Assembly: GCA_027315315.1 (NCBI GenBank)
Contig: DAHUYG010000064.1
Location: 1 to 43,372 of the forward strand
Length of the DNA stretch: 43,372 nt
Reading direction: 5' to 3'
Origin: Acidimicrobiaceae bacterium
GTDB taxonomy: Bacteria > Actinomycetota > Acidimicrobiia > Acidimicrobiales > RAAP-2
Position numbers and translations under genes: made by a program. The first letter of the stretch is position 1. Each line of letters begins with the position of its first letter. The notes below the pieces were generated by a model that worked only from the letters and a program-made list of their open reading frames with translations, did not search any database and was not told the origin of the DNA. Below are positions 16,972 through 25,248 of this stretch, one piece after another.

Positions 16972-18332
16972 GGCTCCCCCCGGGCCCCGCCGACGACCGA
17001 GCGCGCCGTGGCGTCGGCGAACCGGGTCACGAGCACGTCGCCGTCGCCGAGCGCGGCGCCCGAGCGCAGGATCCTGCCGTCTTCGTCCATGGTCAAGGTG
17101 TAGCCGCGTTCGAGCTGTCGCTCGACATCGAAGGCCCCGAGCAGCCTCCGCCAGGTGCCGGCCCGCGCCTCGGCCTCACCGAGCCCCCGCTGGGCGGCCG
17201 GGCCGATCCGCGCCGCCCCGCTGCGGAGCGTCGCCGCCCGTCCCTCGATCGCGGCGGGCGCCCCGCGCGCCAGCGCTCGGATCCGGCCGGCCAGCCGTTC
17301 GCGGTGCCAGCCGACCTGTTGGCGGGCCGTGCCCGCGAGGCGTCCCTTACATCCCGAGAGGTGACGGTCGGCCGCCTCGAGTCGGCGCTCTGCGTTCTCG
17401 GCGATCGCCGCGGCCGGCCCGGCGACCGAGCGCTGCCACCATGCCTCGGCGCGGACCACCAGCTCGTGCCCGCACTCGGTCGGGGTGACGAACGCGCGGT
17501 TGGCAACGATGTCGGCGACCGACTCGTCGCCGGTGTGGCCGATGCCGGTCCACACGGCGAGGGTCGAGCGGGCGATGGCCAGGGCGACTGGCTCCGAGTC
17601 GAAGGCCACGAGGTCGGCCTTGGAACCGCCACCGCGGACCACGACGACGAGATCGCAGTCCGAGTCCCCGGCCCGCCTGATGGCCCGGGCGATCGAGAGG
17701 GGGGCGTCGGTGCCCTGGACGAGCGCGCGCGCCACCTCGATGCCGAACGCATAGCCCGACGAGGTGAGCTGGCCCACGAAGTCCCGGTAGCCCTCGGTCT
17801 CCGGGCTCGCCACGAGGGCGATGCGCAGCGCGACCGGCGGCACCGTCCTGGCCCGGTTCGCCTCGAGCAGTCCCTCGCCGCGCAGCTTCTCGAGGAGCGC
17901 CGCCTTCTCGGCCGCCACCCGCCCGAGGAGCGCGGTGACGTCCAGGCCGGCCATCACGAAGCTGATCTCGGCCCGGGCCCGATAGAACTCGACGCGCCCG
18001 ACGAGGTGCACGACGGTGCCGGCTGCGAGCTCCAGCCCGGCCCGTTCGAGCCGGGCGCGGAGGGGGCCCCAGGTCTGACGCCAGCAGCGCACCTTCAGCA
18101 CCGGGGCCTGGCGGTCGCCGGCCTGGTCCGGATCGACCAGGTCGATGTAGCAGTGCCCGGTGCGGTCCGAGATCGTGTGCACCTCGCCGCGCACCCAGAT
18201 CGGGACCCGGGGCGGCAGCTCGTGCACGAGGGCCCGGTCGATGCGTGCGTAGAGCTGCGCGATCGAGAGCACGTCGGCCCCCGCCTCGGGGGCGATCGGC
18301 CCCCCGGCGGCGCGCCGATCGCCCGAACTCAC
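16968..18332 (-). CDS. xseA: Exodeoxyribonuclease VII large subunit
   Basis: 454 residues from the chosen GTG 18332. The N-terminal OB fold (S-I-A-Q-L-Y-A-R-I-D, I-W-V-R-G-E-V-H) precedes the catalytic domain with R-I-A-L-V-A-S-P-E-T-E-G-Y-R-D-F, V-V-V-R-G-G-G-S-K-A-D-L-V-A-F-D and G-I-G-H-T-G-D-E-S-V-A-D. The C-terminal part is a long helical segment, then E-R-G-Y-T-L-T. The start is uncertain: GTG at 18272 would begin only two residues before the OB fold, and the open frame continues to 18443. No clear ribosome site decides it. It is the first gene of xseA-xseB-MBL. Confidence 0.93.
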   Translation of the reverse strand: MSSGDRRAAGGPIAPEAGADVLSIAQLYARIDRALVHELPPRVPIWVRGEVHTISDRTGHCYIDLVDPDQAGDRQAPVLKVRCWRQTWGPLRARLERAGLELAAGTVVHLVGRVEFYRARAEISFVMAGLDVTALLGRVAAEKAALLEKLRGEGLLEANRARTVPPVALRIALVASPETEGYRDFVGQLTSSGYAFGIEVARALVQGTDAPLSIARAIRRAGDSDCDLVVVVRGGGSKADLVAFDSEPVALAIARSTLAVWTGIGHTGDESVADIVANRAFVTPTECGHELVVRAEAWWQRSVAGPAAAIAENAERRLEAADRHLSGCKGRLAGTARQQVGWHRERLAGRIRALARGAPAAIEGRAATLRSGAARIGPAAQRGLGEAEARAGTWRRLLGAFDVERQLERGYTLTMDEDGRILRSGAALGDGDVLVTRFADATARSVVGGARGEP

Positions 18333-19235
18333 CGGGGCCCGGCGCCCGGGGAGATCGAGGACCGCTCCTGTGCAGGCACGGGAAGCAATGTACGCCAGCG
18401 GTGTGGCCCGGCTCGTCCCGATACCGTTCAGTGGAGGTCCCAACGACGTAGTTCTGTCATGTGCCCCGGTGGCGGTTGGAAGAGTCCTCCGTCAAACCGG
18501 CGGCTGTCGGACCTCGTCCTGGTCGTTCCCCCGGCGCTGGTCGACGAGCTGGTCGCCGGATGCTGACGGACCGAGTTGCAGAACCGGTCACTTTCGGCCC
18601 GTGCCGTGTCGCCCGAATACCCGTCCGCTCTTGGACCGCGTTGTAGGGCTGGGCCTGCCTGGACCACCGCCTCAATGGCGGCGTCAAGCTCTTATGACCC
18701 CCAAGGATCCCTCACGCCTCTGGGCACGCGACACCTCCCGGTCGGGAGCACTCGCGGTCACCCCTTGATCCCGACGATGTCTGTGAACCACCGGAGAGGG
18801 GCCAACCTCCGTAGGTGACCGGAGGGATCCGTCCGAGCACCTCGTCCCGCCGAGCAACGATCCCATGACGCCCGGCCCGGCGATTGGCTGGGTTACCCCG
18901 TTGGGCAGCAAGACGGGGGCTATTCGACCGCACCGATGCGCGAACGCCGACGGCACAGAATGCACGAGCACCTGGAGTGCGGAGGGTGGTTGGCGGGCAC
19001 GAAGAGAGAGGGTGAATCCCTTCTCGTTCACGAGCGCCCTGCCGAGGCCACCGACGTCGGCCACGTCGAACTTGTAGGGGGCCGTGGAGGCTCTCTGGGA
19101 GGGACCGCGAGCACCACCGGACGGGGCGAGAGCGGACCCCTCGGCCCCGACGCCCGGGCCGGGCCGAGCGCGCGAGGGCGGCCACCTCGAACCGCCACCA
19201 GCCTCATCCTCACGGCCGATCAACGTCCGGGTGAC
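18333..19235. other. 900-bp gene-poor stretch
   Basis: No open frame here has a recognisable domain, and composition is less extreme in GC than the neighbours. A small hairpin (stem 18667-18671 with 18677-18681) and a larger nested inverted-repeat element (18705-18830, listed separately) are the only structure noticed. The stretch lies between the start of xseA and the 3' end of a carboxypeptidase gene, both on the minus strand, so it could include the xseA promoter, which was not identified. Confidence 0.5.
18705..18830. ncRNA. Candidate structured RNA element (nested inverted repeats)
   Basis: A 9-bp perfect inverted repeat (18705-18713 with 18822-18830) is stacked directly on an 8-bp one (18755-18762 with 18814-18821). 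The two 3' arms touch without a gap. Between the 5' arms sits a hairpin (18735-18739 with 18744-18748, extended by 18728-18731 with 18752-18755). Inside the 8-bp stem is another (18792-18796 with 18807-18811). This is a three-way-junction layout as in structured RNAs. CACC at 18789-18792 could compete for the same GGTG partner (18814-18817). The strand is undecided and no known RNA family was recognised. A DNA-level element is also possible. Confidence 0.35.
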
Positions 19236-20480
19236 TCAGGGATGGAGCAACCGCCAGAAGAACGACGGCCCTGACAGCGCGTGGACGGCCCGGAGCCGCA
19301 CCCAGCGCTCGACGCCGCCCGAGCCAATCCCGAGCCTGCCCACCACTCTCCCGGCGCGGATCGCGGGACTGAGGGCCCTGCTCGCCCGCAGCCTGAGGTG
19401 CACGGGCGCGCCCCGCCAGGTGACGAGCGAGACCGGCGACGTCGTCACCACGTCGACCGAGGCGCTATAGGGGGCGCGCAGCGTGGCCACCATCGCGCCG
19501 GTCTTGAACCGGACGGTCGTGAGGTCCTTCTCGGTCGCGACGACGATCCTCTCGGCCGCCGCGAGGGCGTCGGGGAGAGGGCTCGGGCCCTGGTCGTCCA
19601 GGACCACCCCGATGATCGAGGTCGTGGAGCCACCGACGACGGTCATGGCAGCGAAGACGAAGCACCCACCGCCCTGGGGCACCCAGCCCGTCTTGATCCC
19701 GTCGATCCCGTCGGCGCCGAGGTCGGCATTCACGTTGTACTGGACGCCGGCCACGGGAAGGGTCACCTGGGGAAGCGAGACGATGCTCCGGAAGATCGGG
19801 TTCGCCATCGCTACCTGGGCCAGGCGGATCTGGTCGGTCGCGGTCGAGACGGTGGTCGCCTTGACCCCACTCGGTCCCGCGTAGTGCGTGTGGGACAGCC
19901 CAAGCCTGCGGGCCAGGGCGTTCATCTTCGCGACGAACGCCTGCGTGCTCCCGGCGTCCCATAGCGCGAGGACGCGTGCGATGTTGTCCCCCGAGGGGAT
20001 GAGCGCGCCCTCGAGCGCCTGGAACTCGGTCAGCTGCTCACCCGCGCTCACGGGAACCACCGAATAGCCCGCCGCCTGCTCCTGCTGGTAGGTCGCCACC
20101 TCGGCCGGAGTGACGGTGATCTCGGGCCCTTGCCCGTAGCGCGGGAATGGGTGGTCCCGCAGGACCACGAGCGCGGTCATGACCTTGGTGAGGCTGGCGA
20201 TCGGCGTCGGGGCCTGGGTTCCCGACGTGGCGATGGTGCCCACGCCGCTCAGCGCAACCGCTTCTTGCGCCCCGAAGGAGGCGCTGAGCACCGCAGCATC
20301 ACCGGCGGTCCTGCGCCTCGGCGAACGGACGAGGGAGAGGAGCGGCGCAGGAGGCGAGCTCGCCATGGCGAGCGAGAACCAGACCACCACGAGCACGAAC
20401 ACCGCTCCGCAGGCGATCACCGGCACCCAACGCCGAGGCGCCGAATAGCGAAAGGCTCGATGGGCGGGCTCGGAGAACAT
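19236..20480 (-). CDS. D-alanyl-D-alanine carboxypeptidase, peptidase S11 (PBP5-like)
   Basis: 414 residues. A single N-terminal membrane helix (about 20-40) anchors or exports it. The serine-acyl-enzyme motif is S96-L-T-K99 and the KTG motif is K263-T-G265. The middle motif reads S163-G-D-N166, so the third position of the usual S-x-N is Asp with Asn one later. The catalytic domain ends near 310 and a C-terminal beta domain plus hydrophobic tail (F-F-W-R-L-L) follows. Such enzymes trim the terminal D-Ala from peptidoglycan pentapeptides outside the membrane. No operon partner is seen. Confidence 0.9.
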   Translation of the reverse strand: MFSEPAHRAFRYSAPRRWVPVIACGAVFVLVVVWFSLAMASSPPAPLLSLVRSPRRRTAGDAAVLSASFGAQEAVALSGVGTIATSGTQAPTPIASLTKVMTALVVLRDHPFPRYGQGPEITVTPAEVATYQQEQAAGYSVVPVSAGEQLTEFQALEGALIPSGDNIARVLALWDAGSTQAFVAKMNALARRLGLSHTHYAGPSGVKATTVSTATDQIRLAQVAMANPIFRSIVSLPQVTLPVAGVQYNVNADLGADGIDGIKTGWVPQGGGCFVFAAMTVVGGSTTSIIGVVLDDQGPSPLPDALAAAERIVVATEKDLTTVRFKTGAMVATLRAPYSASVDVVTTSPVSLVTWRGAPVHLRLRASRALSPAIRAGRVVGRLGIGSGGVERWVRLRAVHALSGPSFFWRLLHP

Positions 20481-20740
20481 CCTGGGCGCTCAAACCGCCT
20501 AGACGCCCCGAGAACCAGTCCGCGCCCGAGGACCCAGGACTTCCTCGAAAAGCACCCGTTCGCGACCGTGGGCCGCATCGAAGTCGGCCGAACGGCAAGC
20601 GTGCCGGACCGTCGCCGTTCCCGGGCCGATCGCGGGACCGGTCTCGAGGCGCCCTCGCCGCCGGTAGCGATCTGCGATGCCGCAGGAGGTCCCCCGCCAT
20701 TGTGGGGGAGCAGCGGGCGTCGCGCGACGAAGGCGACCGC

Positions 20741-21172
20741 TCACGGTCGTGGCCGTCGGGCGGCGTGACGCGGCGGTGGGCCCGGGCGGCGGACCGGCGA
20801 AGCGACCTGGCTTCGCCGGCCGGGGGGATGCACCCCGCCACCATTGGGAGGGGCGCCGGCCGGGTCGCGCGGCGTGTCCTGCGGTGGGGCCGGCGCGATG
20901 CGCTCGTCGGATGAGCGCAGAGTCCCGACGCACTGGTTGCAGAGACGCTTCCCATCGATGTTGACCGTGACTCCCGCCGAGCGACAACGTTCACAGAGAT
21001 AGCCCACATAGACGCTGATGCGGGCCCCCTGTCGGCTGTTCGCGGCAATCTCGCTCAGCCGTCGCGCCGCTTCGGGACCAAGCAGCCACTGCTCGGCATG
21101 CTGTTCGACCAGGTCGTAGGTCAAGAGGTCCCGCAGCAATGGGTCGAAGTTCCCTATCGGGTACTCGCTCAC
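20741..21172 (-). CDS. Hypothetical zinc-ribbon protein
   Basis: 143 residues from GTG 21172, which has AGGAG 9 nt upstream. An Arg/Ala helical part (F-D-P-L-L-R-D-L-L-T-Y-D-L-V-E-Q-H) is followed by Y-L-C-E-R-C and R-L-C-N-Q-C, a C-x2-C...C-x2-C zinc ribbon at about 81-104. A Pro/Arg-rich tail makes up the last 45 residues. The family is not recognised. The longer frame to 21355 runs into the transposase debris and is not used. It sits alone in a gene-poor stretch next to mobile-element remains, so recent acquisition is possible. The 260 bp between it and the carboxypeptidase hold nothing recognisable. Confidence 0.5.
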   Translation of the reverse strand: MSEYPIGNFDPLLRDLLTYDLVEQHAEQWLLGPEAARRLSEIAANSRQGARISVYVGYLCERCRSAGVTVNIDGKRLCNQCVGTLRSSDERIAPAPPQDTPRDPAGAPPNGGGVHPPGRRSQVASPVRRPGPPPRHAARRPRP

Positions 21173-21529
21173 GTCAACTTGCTCCTCGAGCACGAACACT
21201 GAGCTTGCACGCGGACATTGCGATGAGCGTATAGACGCGAGCGCGCAGAGTGTTGTCGGGTCGCGTCCCAAGGCAACACCGATTCGGCCAACGTCGTGGA
21301 CCCAAGGAGGCGTCCCTTGAGCCAAGGCACACGGCGCAATGCGGGTTGTAGCCATGCCTCGCCAGACTCCCCCATGCCCGAATCAACGACGCCTGAGCCG
21401 CGACGCGCTCTTTGTACGACCTGGGGGAAGGCTCCGAGTGCGATGAAGTCCAAAGATGGGATCTATTCCATCGACGCCCTCGAGCGACACGGCGCCGCGG
21501 ACATGGCGCCCGAGCCTTCACCCCCCCCA

Positions 21530-22085
21530 TCAGAGTCGGCCCAGCCCAGGACCGTGGTCGGGATGGCTGCGCTGCAGCGCTTGGAGTTGGGACTTCTCGT
21601 CGGCCGAGATCAAAATAGTCGTCAGGGCCGAGCGGAACGCCTGCAAAGACCCCTGACGTAGAGGTCCAGGACGCGCGCTGCCTTGATGGCCAAGTGGGGG
21701 TCACGGGGAAGATCCACGACCGATCGCGCCAGGCCATGATCGCGGCAGCGCGCAGCCAACGGCGCGCAGTCGAAGAGGAGATCGAGTCGGCGAGTCCCTG
21801 AGCGACCGCAGGGCGGCGAGTTCGCGAGCTCCACTTCGACAAAGGAACGTCGCGCTGCTCGCACGCCAACGCCTTGATCCCTGCCACCACCGTGGCACCG
21901 AAGCGCCGTGCCGCCCAGAGCGCAGGCGGTCCTCGAGGCCTTTGCGCCCTCCTTCACAAAGGTGGTTGCGCCACTTCGACGCCACGTCGACACCGACCCC
22001 GAACAGCCGGGCGATGTCCACGTTCGGCGCGCCGCGAGCCGCCAGCCGCCAGATGCGAGCGCGGAGGACCTGCGCGGGCAGCGGT
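21530..22085 (-). pseudogene. IS630-family transposase remnant, multiply frameshifted
   Basis: Pieces of one transposase appear in order on the minus strand but in different frames. The N-terminal helix-turn-helix (R-A-R-I-W-R-L-A-A-R-G-A and V-D-I-A-R-L-F-G-V, K-W-R-N, G-L-E-D-R-L-R-S-G-R) is at 22085-21899. Then come I-K-A-L-A-C-E and S-T-A-R-R-W-L...D-R-S-W-I-F-P at 21890-21705, D-P-H-L-A-I-K-A-A-R-V-L-D-L-Y at about 21710-21660, P-L-G-P-D-D-Y at about 21635-21610, and I-S-A-D-E-K-S-Q-L-Q-A-L-Q-R at about 21613-21560, which is the first part of the DDE nuclease. At least three frame changes are needed. The C-terminal half of the nuclease was not found, and no terminal inverted repeats were identified. 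Confidence 0.75.
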
Positions 22086-22241
22086 GCGCGACGACGCGCG
22101 CTCCTCGAGAACAGCCCGGGTCCCCGCCGAGAGTGCGACCTCGCAAGGAGAACGATGGGACATCGGCCAGCCCCCCGACCACCACCCGCCGAGGGCGGCA
22201 CGGACACTCAAATTGCACCGATGTACTCATCGGCAGCGCCA

Positions 22242-22670
22242 CTAGTCCCGGTCGGCCTTCCGGCGGCGACCCGCCGCGAGCAGGGTCAGACCGATCCCGA
22301 GGAGCCAGACGTCCTTGGCGAGTGCCAGGCCCGCGGCCGTCGGCCGGACGCTGTTCTCCTCGCGCATCCCCTCGGTCTGGAGGTACATCCACATGAGCCC
22401 GCCAGCGAAGGCCGTGAGACCGAGCCCGGCCAGCTGGTCCGAGACGATGGGAAGGAGGAGGGCCGAGCCGAGGGCGACCTCGGAGACGGCGAGGGCCTTG
22501 GTGAACTGCTGGGGCGGGACCTTCTCGAAGATCGGGAAGGAGCCCTTGGCCATCCCGTGCACCCCGGCGGCGCGCTTCTCGTCGGCACTCAGCTTGCCGA
22601 TGCCGGCGTTCAGGATGAAGGCACCGGCTGCCAGCCGGATCGGTTGGTTCGCGACGCGTCTTCGTCCCAT
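22242..22670 (-). CDS. DoxX-like membrane protein
   Basis: 142 residues with about four hydrophobic stretches (near 10-25, 58-75, 82-97 and 118-133). F-I-L-N-A-G-I-G-K and E-V-A-L-G-S-A-L-L-L-P fit small DoxX/DUF4267-type proteins, and the C-terminus is basic (R-R-R-K). The ATG at 22670 has AGGAG 9-10 nt upstream. The function is unknown. It is divergent from the dehydrogenase at 22804, with 133 bp between that probably hold both promoters. Confidence 0.65.
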   Translation of the reverse strand: MGRRRVANQPIRLAAGAFILNAGIGKLSADEKRAAGVHGMAKGSFPIFEKVPPQQFTKALAVSEVALGSALLLPIVSDQLAGLGLTAFAGGLMWMYLQTEGMREENSVRPTAAGLALAKDVWLLGIGLTLLAAGRRRKADRD

Positions 22671-22803
22671 GGGTGTGCTCTCCTACTCAGCCGGGCGCGC
22701 CGAGGCGCCCCTCGAAGGTACAGGCTGCCCTACCCCTTCATCACGCGAGGTATGCCAAAAGGGGCGATACGCTGCGCCCCCGCCGCCGACCGGAGGTTCG
22801 CTG

Positions 22804-23802
22804 GTGCGTGCAGTCCTCGTCACCGACTACGCGTGGCCCGCGCTGGACGTCGAACGGGGGGTGCTGGCCGCCGCCGGCTGCGAGCTCCTCGTCGCCGAGC
22901 GCGGCGACGAGGACGAGCTCGTGTCCCTCGCCCCCTCGGCCGATGCGATCCTCACCAACTGGAAGCCGGTGACGGCGCGGGTGCTCGAGCACGCGACCCG
23001 CTGCGTCACGGTCGCCCGATACGGGGTCGGACTGGACAACATCGACATCGACGCGGCGACCCGGCTCGGGATGATCGTGAGCAACGTGCCGGACTACTGC
23101 ATCGAGGAGGTGTCCGACCACGCGATGGCCCTCCTGCTCGCGCTCGCCCGGCGGGTCGCGTCGTTCGCCGCGCAGACCCGGGCGGGGGGCTGGGACAACC
23201 AGGAGTTCGGGACGATGCACCGGCTCCAGGGTCGGACCCTCGGGCTCGTCGGGTTCGGACGGATCGGGCGGCGGGTCGCCGAGAAGGCCGCCGCCTTCGG
23301 GCTCGAGGTCCTCGCGTGGTCGCCGACGCTTGCTGCGCCGGCGCCCCTGGGCGTGGAGGTCGCCGCGTCGCTCGACGAGCTGCTCGGGCGCGCCGATGCC
23401 GTCTCGCTCCACGCGCCGCTCACCGAGGGCACGAGACACCTCATCGGCCCCCGCCAGTTCTCCCTCATGCGGCCCGGCGCGTTCTTGATCAACACGGCAC
23501 GCGGGCAGCTCATCGACCAGGGGGCGCTCCTCGAGGCACTCGCCCACGGCGGGCTCGGCGGGGCGGGCCTCGACGTGCTGGACGAGGAGCCGCCACCGCT
23601 CGACCACCCGCTCCGTCACGCCGCCGGGGTCCTGCTCACCCCCCACGCAGCGTTCTACTCCGCGGAGTCGGTGCGCGAGCTGCAGGAGAAGGCGGCGGCC
23701 AACGTGGTGCTCGCGCTCGAGGGCGGCGTCCCGGCAACGACCGTGAATCTCGAGGTGGTCGGCTCGCCCGCCAGGCGGAGCCCGTCGACCGACCGGCAAT
23801 AG
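22804..23802 (+). CDS. D-isomer-specific 2-hydroxyacid dehydrogenase (CtBP/SerA-like)
   Basis: 332 residues. The NAD-binding core reads G-L-V-G-F-G-R-I-G-R-R-V-A. Catalytic Arg is in N-T-A-R-G, Glu in D-E-E-P and His in T-P-H-A-A. Also present are R-Y-G-V-G-L-D-N-I-D and C-I-E-E-V-S-D-H-A, the pattern of C-terminal-binding-protein-like dehydrogenases. The chosen GTG at 22804 has GGAGG 8 nt upstream; the longer frame overlaps the divergent gene. There is no ACT domain, so it is not a full phosphoglycerate dehydrogenase and the substrate is unknown. The HD-domain gene follows after 24 bp, probably in one transcript. Confidence 0.88.
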   Translation: MRAVLVTDYAWPALDVERGVLAAAGCELLVAERGDEDELVSLAPSADAILTNWKPVTARVLEHATRCVTVARYGVGLDNIDIDAATRLGMIVSNVPDYCIEEVSDHAMALLLALARRVASFAAQTRAGGWDNQEFGTMHRLQGRTLGLVGFGRIGRRVAEKAAAFGLEVLAWSPTLAAPAPLGVEVAASLDELLGRADAVSLHAPLTEGTRHLIGPRQFSLMRPGAFLINTARGQLIDQGALLEALAHGGLGGAGLDVLDEEPPPLDHPLRHAAGVLLTPHAAFYSAESVRELQEKAAANVVLALEGGVPATTVNLEVVGSPARRSPSTDRQ

Positions 23803-23826
23803 GATCGGGGAGAGAACGGAGGCCCC

Positions 23827-24378
23827 ATGAGCGAGCTCATCACCACACCCAGACGGGCGACCTTCCGCGCCATGTCCGAGGGCACCCTCGAGGACTGGCA
23901 GATCATCAGGAGCATCGAGCCAGAGGAGCCGCTGGCCGAGACGCTGCTCGCCCAGCTCCGACGGATCGGCGAGGTCGAATGCGGCTTCGCAGTCGACCGG
24001 ACCACCCACAGCCTCCAGACCGCCACCCGGGCCGAGCGCGCCGGCCGGTCCGATGACTATGTGCTCGCGGCGCTGCTGCACGACATCGGCGACACGCTCG
24101 GGCCCGCCAACCATTCCGAGGTGGCGGGCGCGATCCTGCGGCCGCACCTCCCCGAGGACCTCCACTGGATGGTGAAGCACCACGGGGAGTTCCAGCTCTA
24201 CTACTTCGGGCACCACACCGGCCAGGGCCGCGACGTGCGGGACCGGCACGCCGGGCACCCCCACTACGACCTCACGGCCGAGTTCTGCGAGGAGTACGAC
24301 CAGCGCTCCTTCGACCCCGACTACCCCACCGAGCCGATCGCGCACTTCGAGCCCCTCGTGCGGGAGAAGATCCGTTAG
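23827..24378 (+). CDS. HD-domain protein (possible diiron HD oxygenase or phosphohydrolase)
   Basis: 183 residues; the ATG is preceded by GGAGG. The metal set is H61 (T-H-S-L-Q-T-A), H85-D86 (L-L-H-D-I-G), H96 (N-H-S-E), H118 (K-H-H-G) and D158 (E-E-Y-D-Q), six ligands as in two-metal HD proteins. The H-S-L-Q-T-A...A-A-L-L-H-D-I-G wording and the C-terminal Y-D-Q...F-D resemble PhnZ/TmpB-type HD oxygenases that cleave organophosphonates, but phosphohydrolases share the scaffold. It follows the 2-hydroxyacid dehydrogenase. The substrate is unknown. Confidence 0.75.
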   Translation: MSELITTPRRATFRAMSEGTLEDWQIIRSIEPEEPLAETLLAQLRRIGEVECGFAVDRTTHSLQTATRAERAGRSDDYVLAALLHDIGDTLGPANHSEVAGAILRPHLPEDLHWMVKHHGEFQLYYFGHHTGQGRDVRDRHAGHPHYDLTAEFCEEYDQRSFDPDYPTEPIAHFEPLVREKIR

Positions 24379-24424
24379 GACCCTCGGGGCGTCCGGGAGC
24401 GTCCGGGGCCTGCCAGACTGGTGT

Positions 24425-24796
<372 letters not shown>

Positions 24797-25248
24797 CACC
24801 ACCCTGATCGGCTGGTTGAAGAGCGTCTAATCGCCATGCGCGCGATCGTTGGCCGGAGTCCCCAGAGCTGAGGACTCTGGCGGGCACCGAGGAATCTTGA
24901 GGTCTGTTTCGGTCGTGACCAAGGCCCTCGGGAGGGTTGCCGATTGTCAACATCGCCAGGCGGCCCGATAGTCGCTACCGGACCCGCCGAAGAACTCGAC
25001 ACCCCTGCCCCCGCCCCTGACGCCGGGTCGTACCGAACCGCCTGAACCGGGCCATTGGCCGATGGTGCGGCCGCCCCGGGACAACATCGCCCCGCTTCGC
25101 GAGCGACAGGATCGCAACGAGCGGCGAGTGGCACCCCGCCGTCCATCGGGGTGCTGCCCTGGCGTCGAGCCCGTGGCCTTGCAGAGCCATTCCTCTCCCG
25201 ACCGCGGCTCGGTGTATCGCCCCGCCTCGGCGTGCCCGACGCACTCGG
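24797..25248. other. 452-bp stretch after rnpB without a gene
   Basis: The only structure noticed is a hairpin with two alternative stems: 24856-24861 with 24872-24877, or 24862-24867 with 24875-24880. It could help end rnpB transcription but has no T-run. No open frame has domain character, and no repeat or RNA family was recognised. It also covers the 3' flank of the convergent phosphoesterase gene. Confidence 0.5.

Noticed and set aside
18684-19223. A 179-residue minus-strand frame in the gene-poor stretch
   Set aside because: There is no ribosome site or domain, and it crosses the strongly paired element at 18705-18830.
20499-20987. Overlapping minus-strand frames upstream of the carboxypeptidase
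   Set aside because: Arg/Gly/Pro-rich composition, no start signals, and they run into the zinc-ribbon gene in a different frame.
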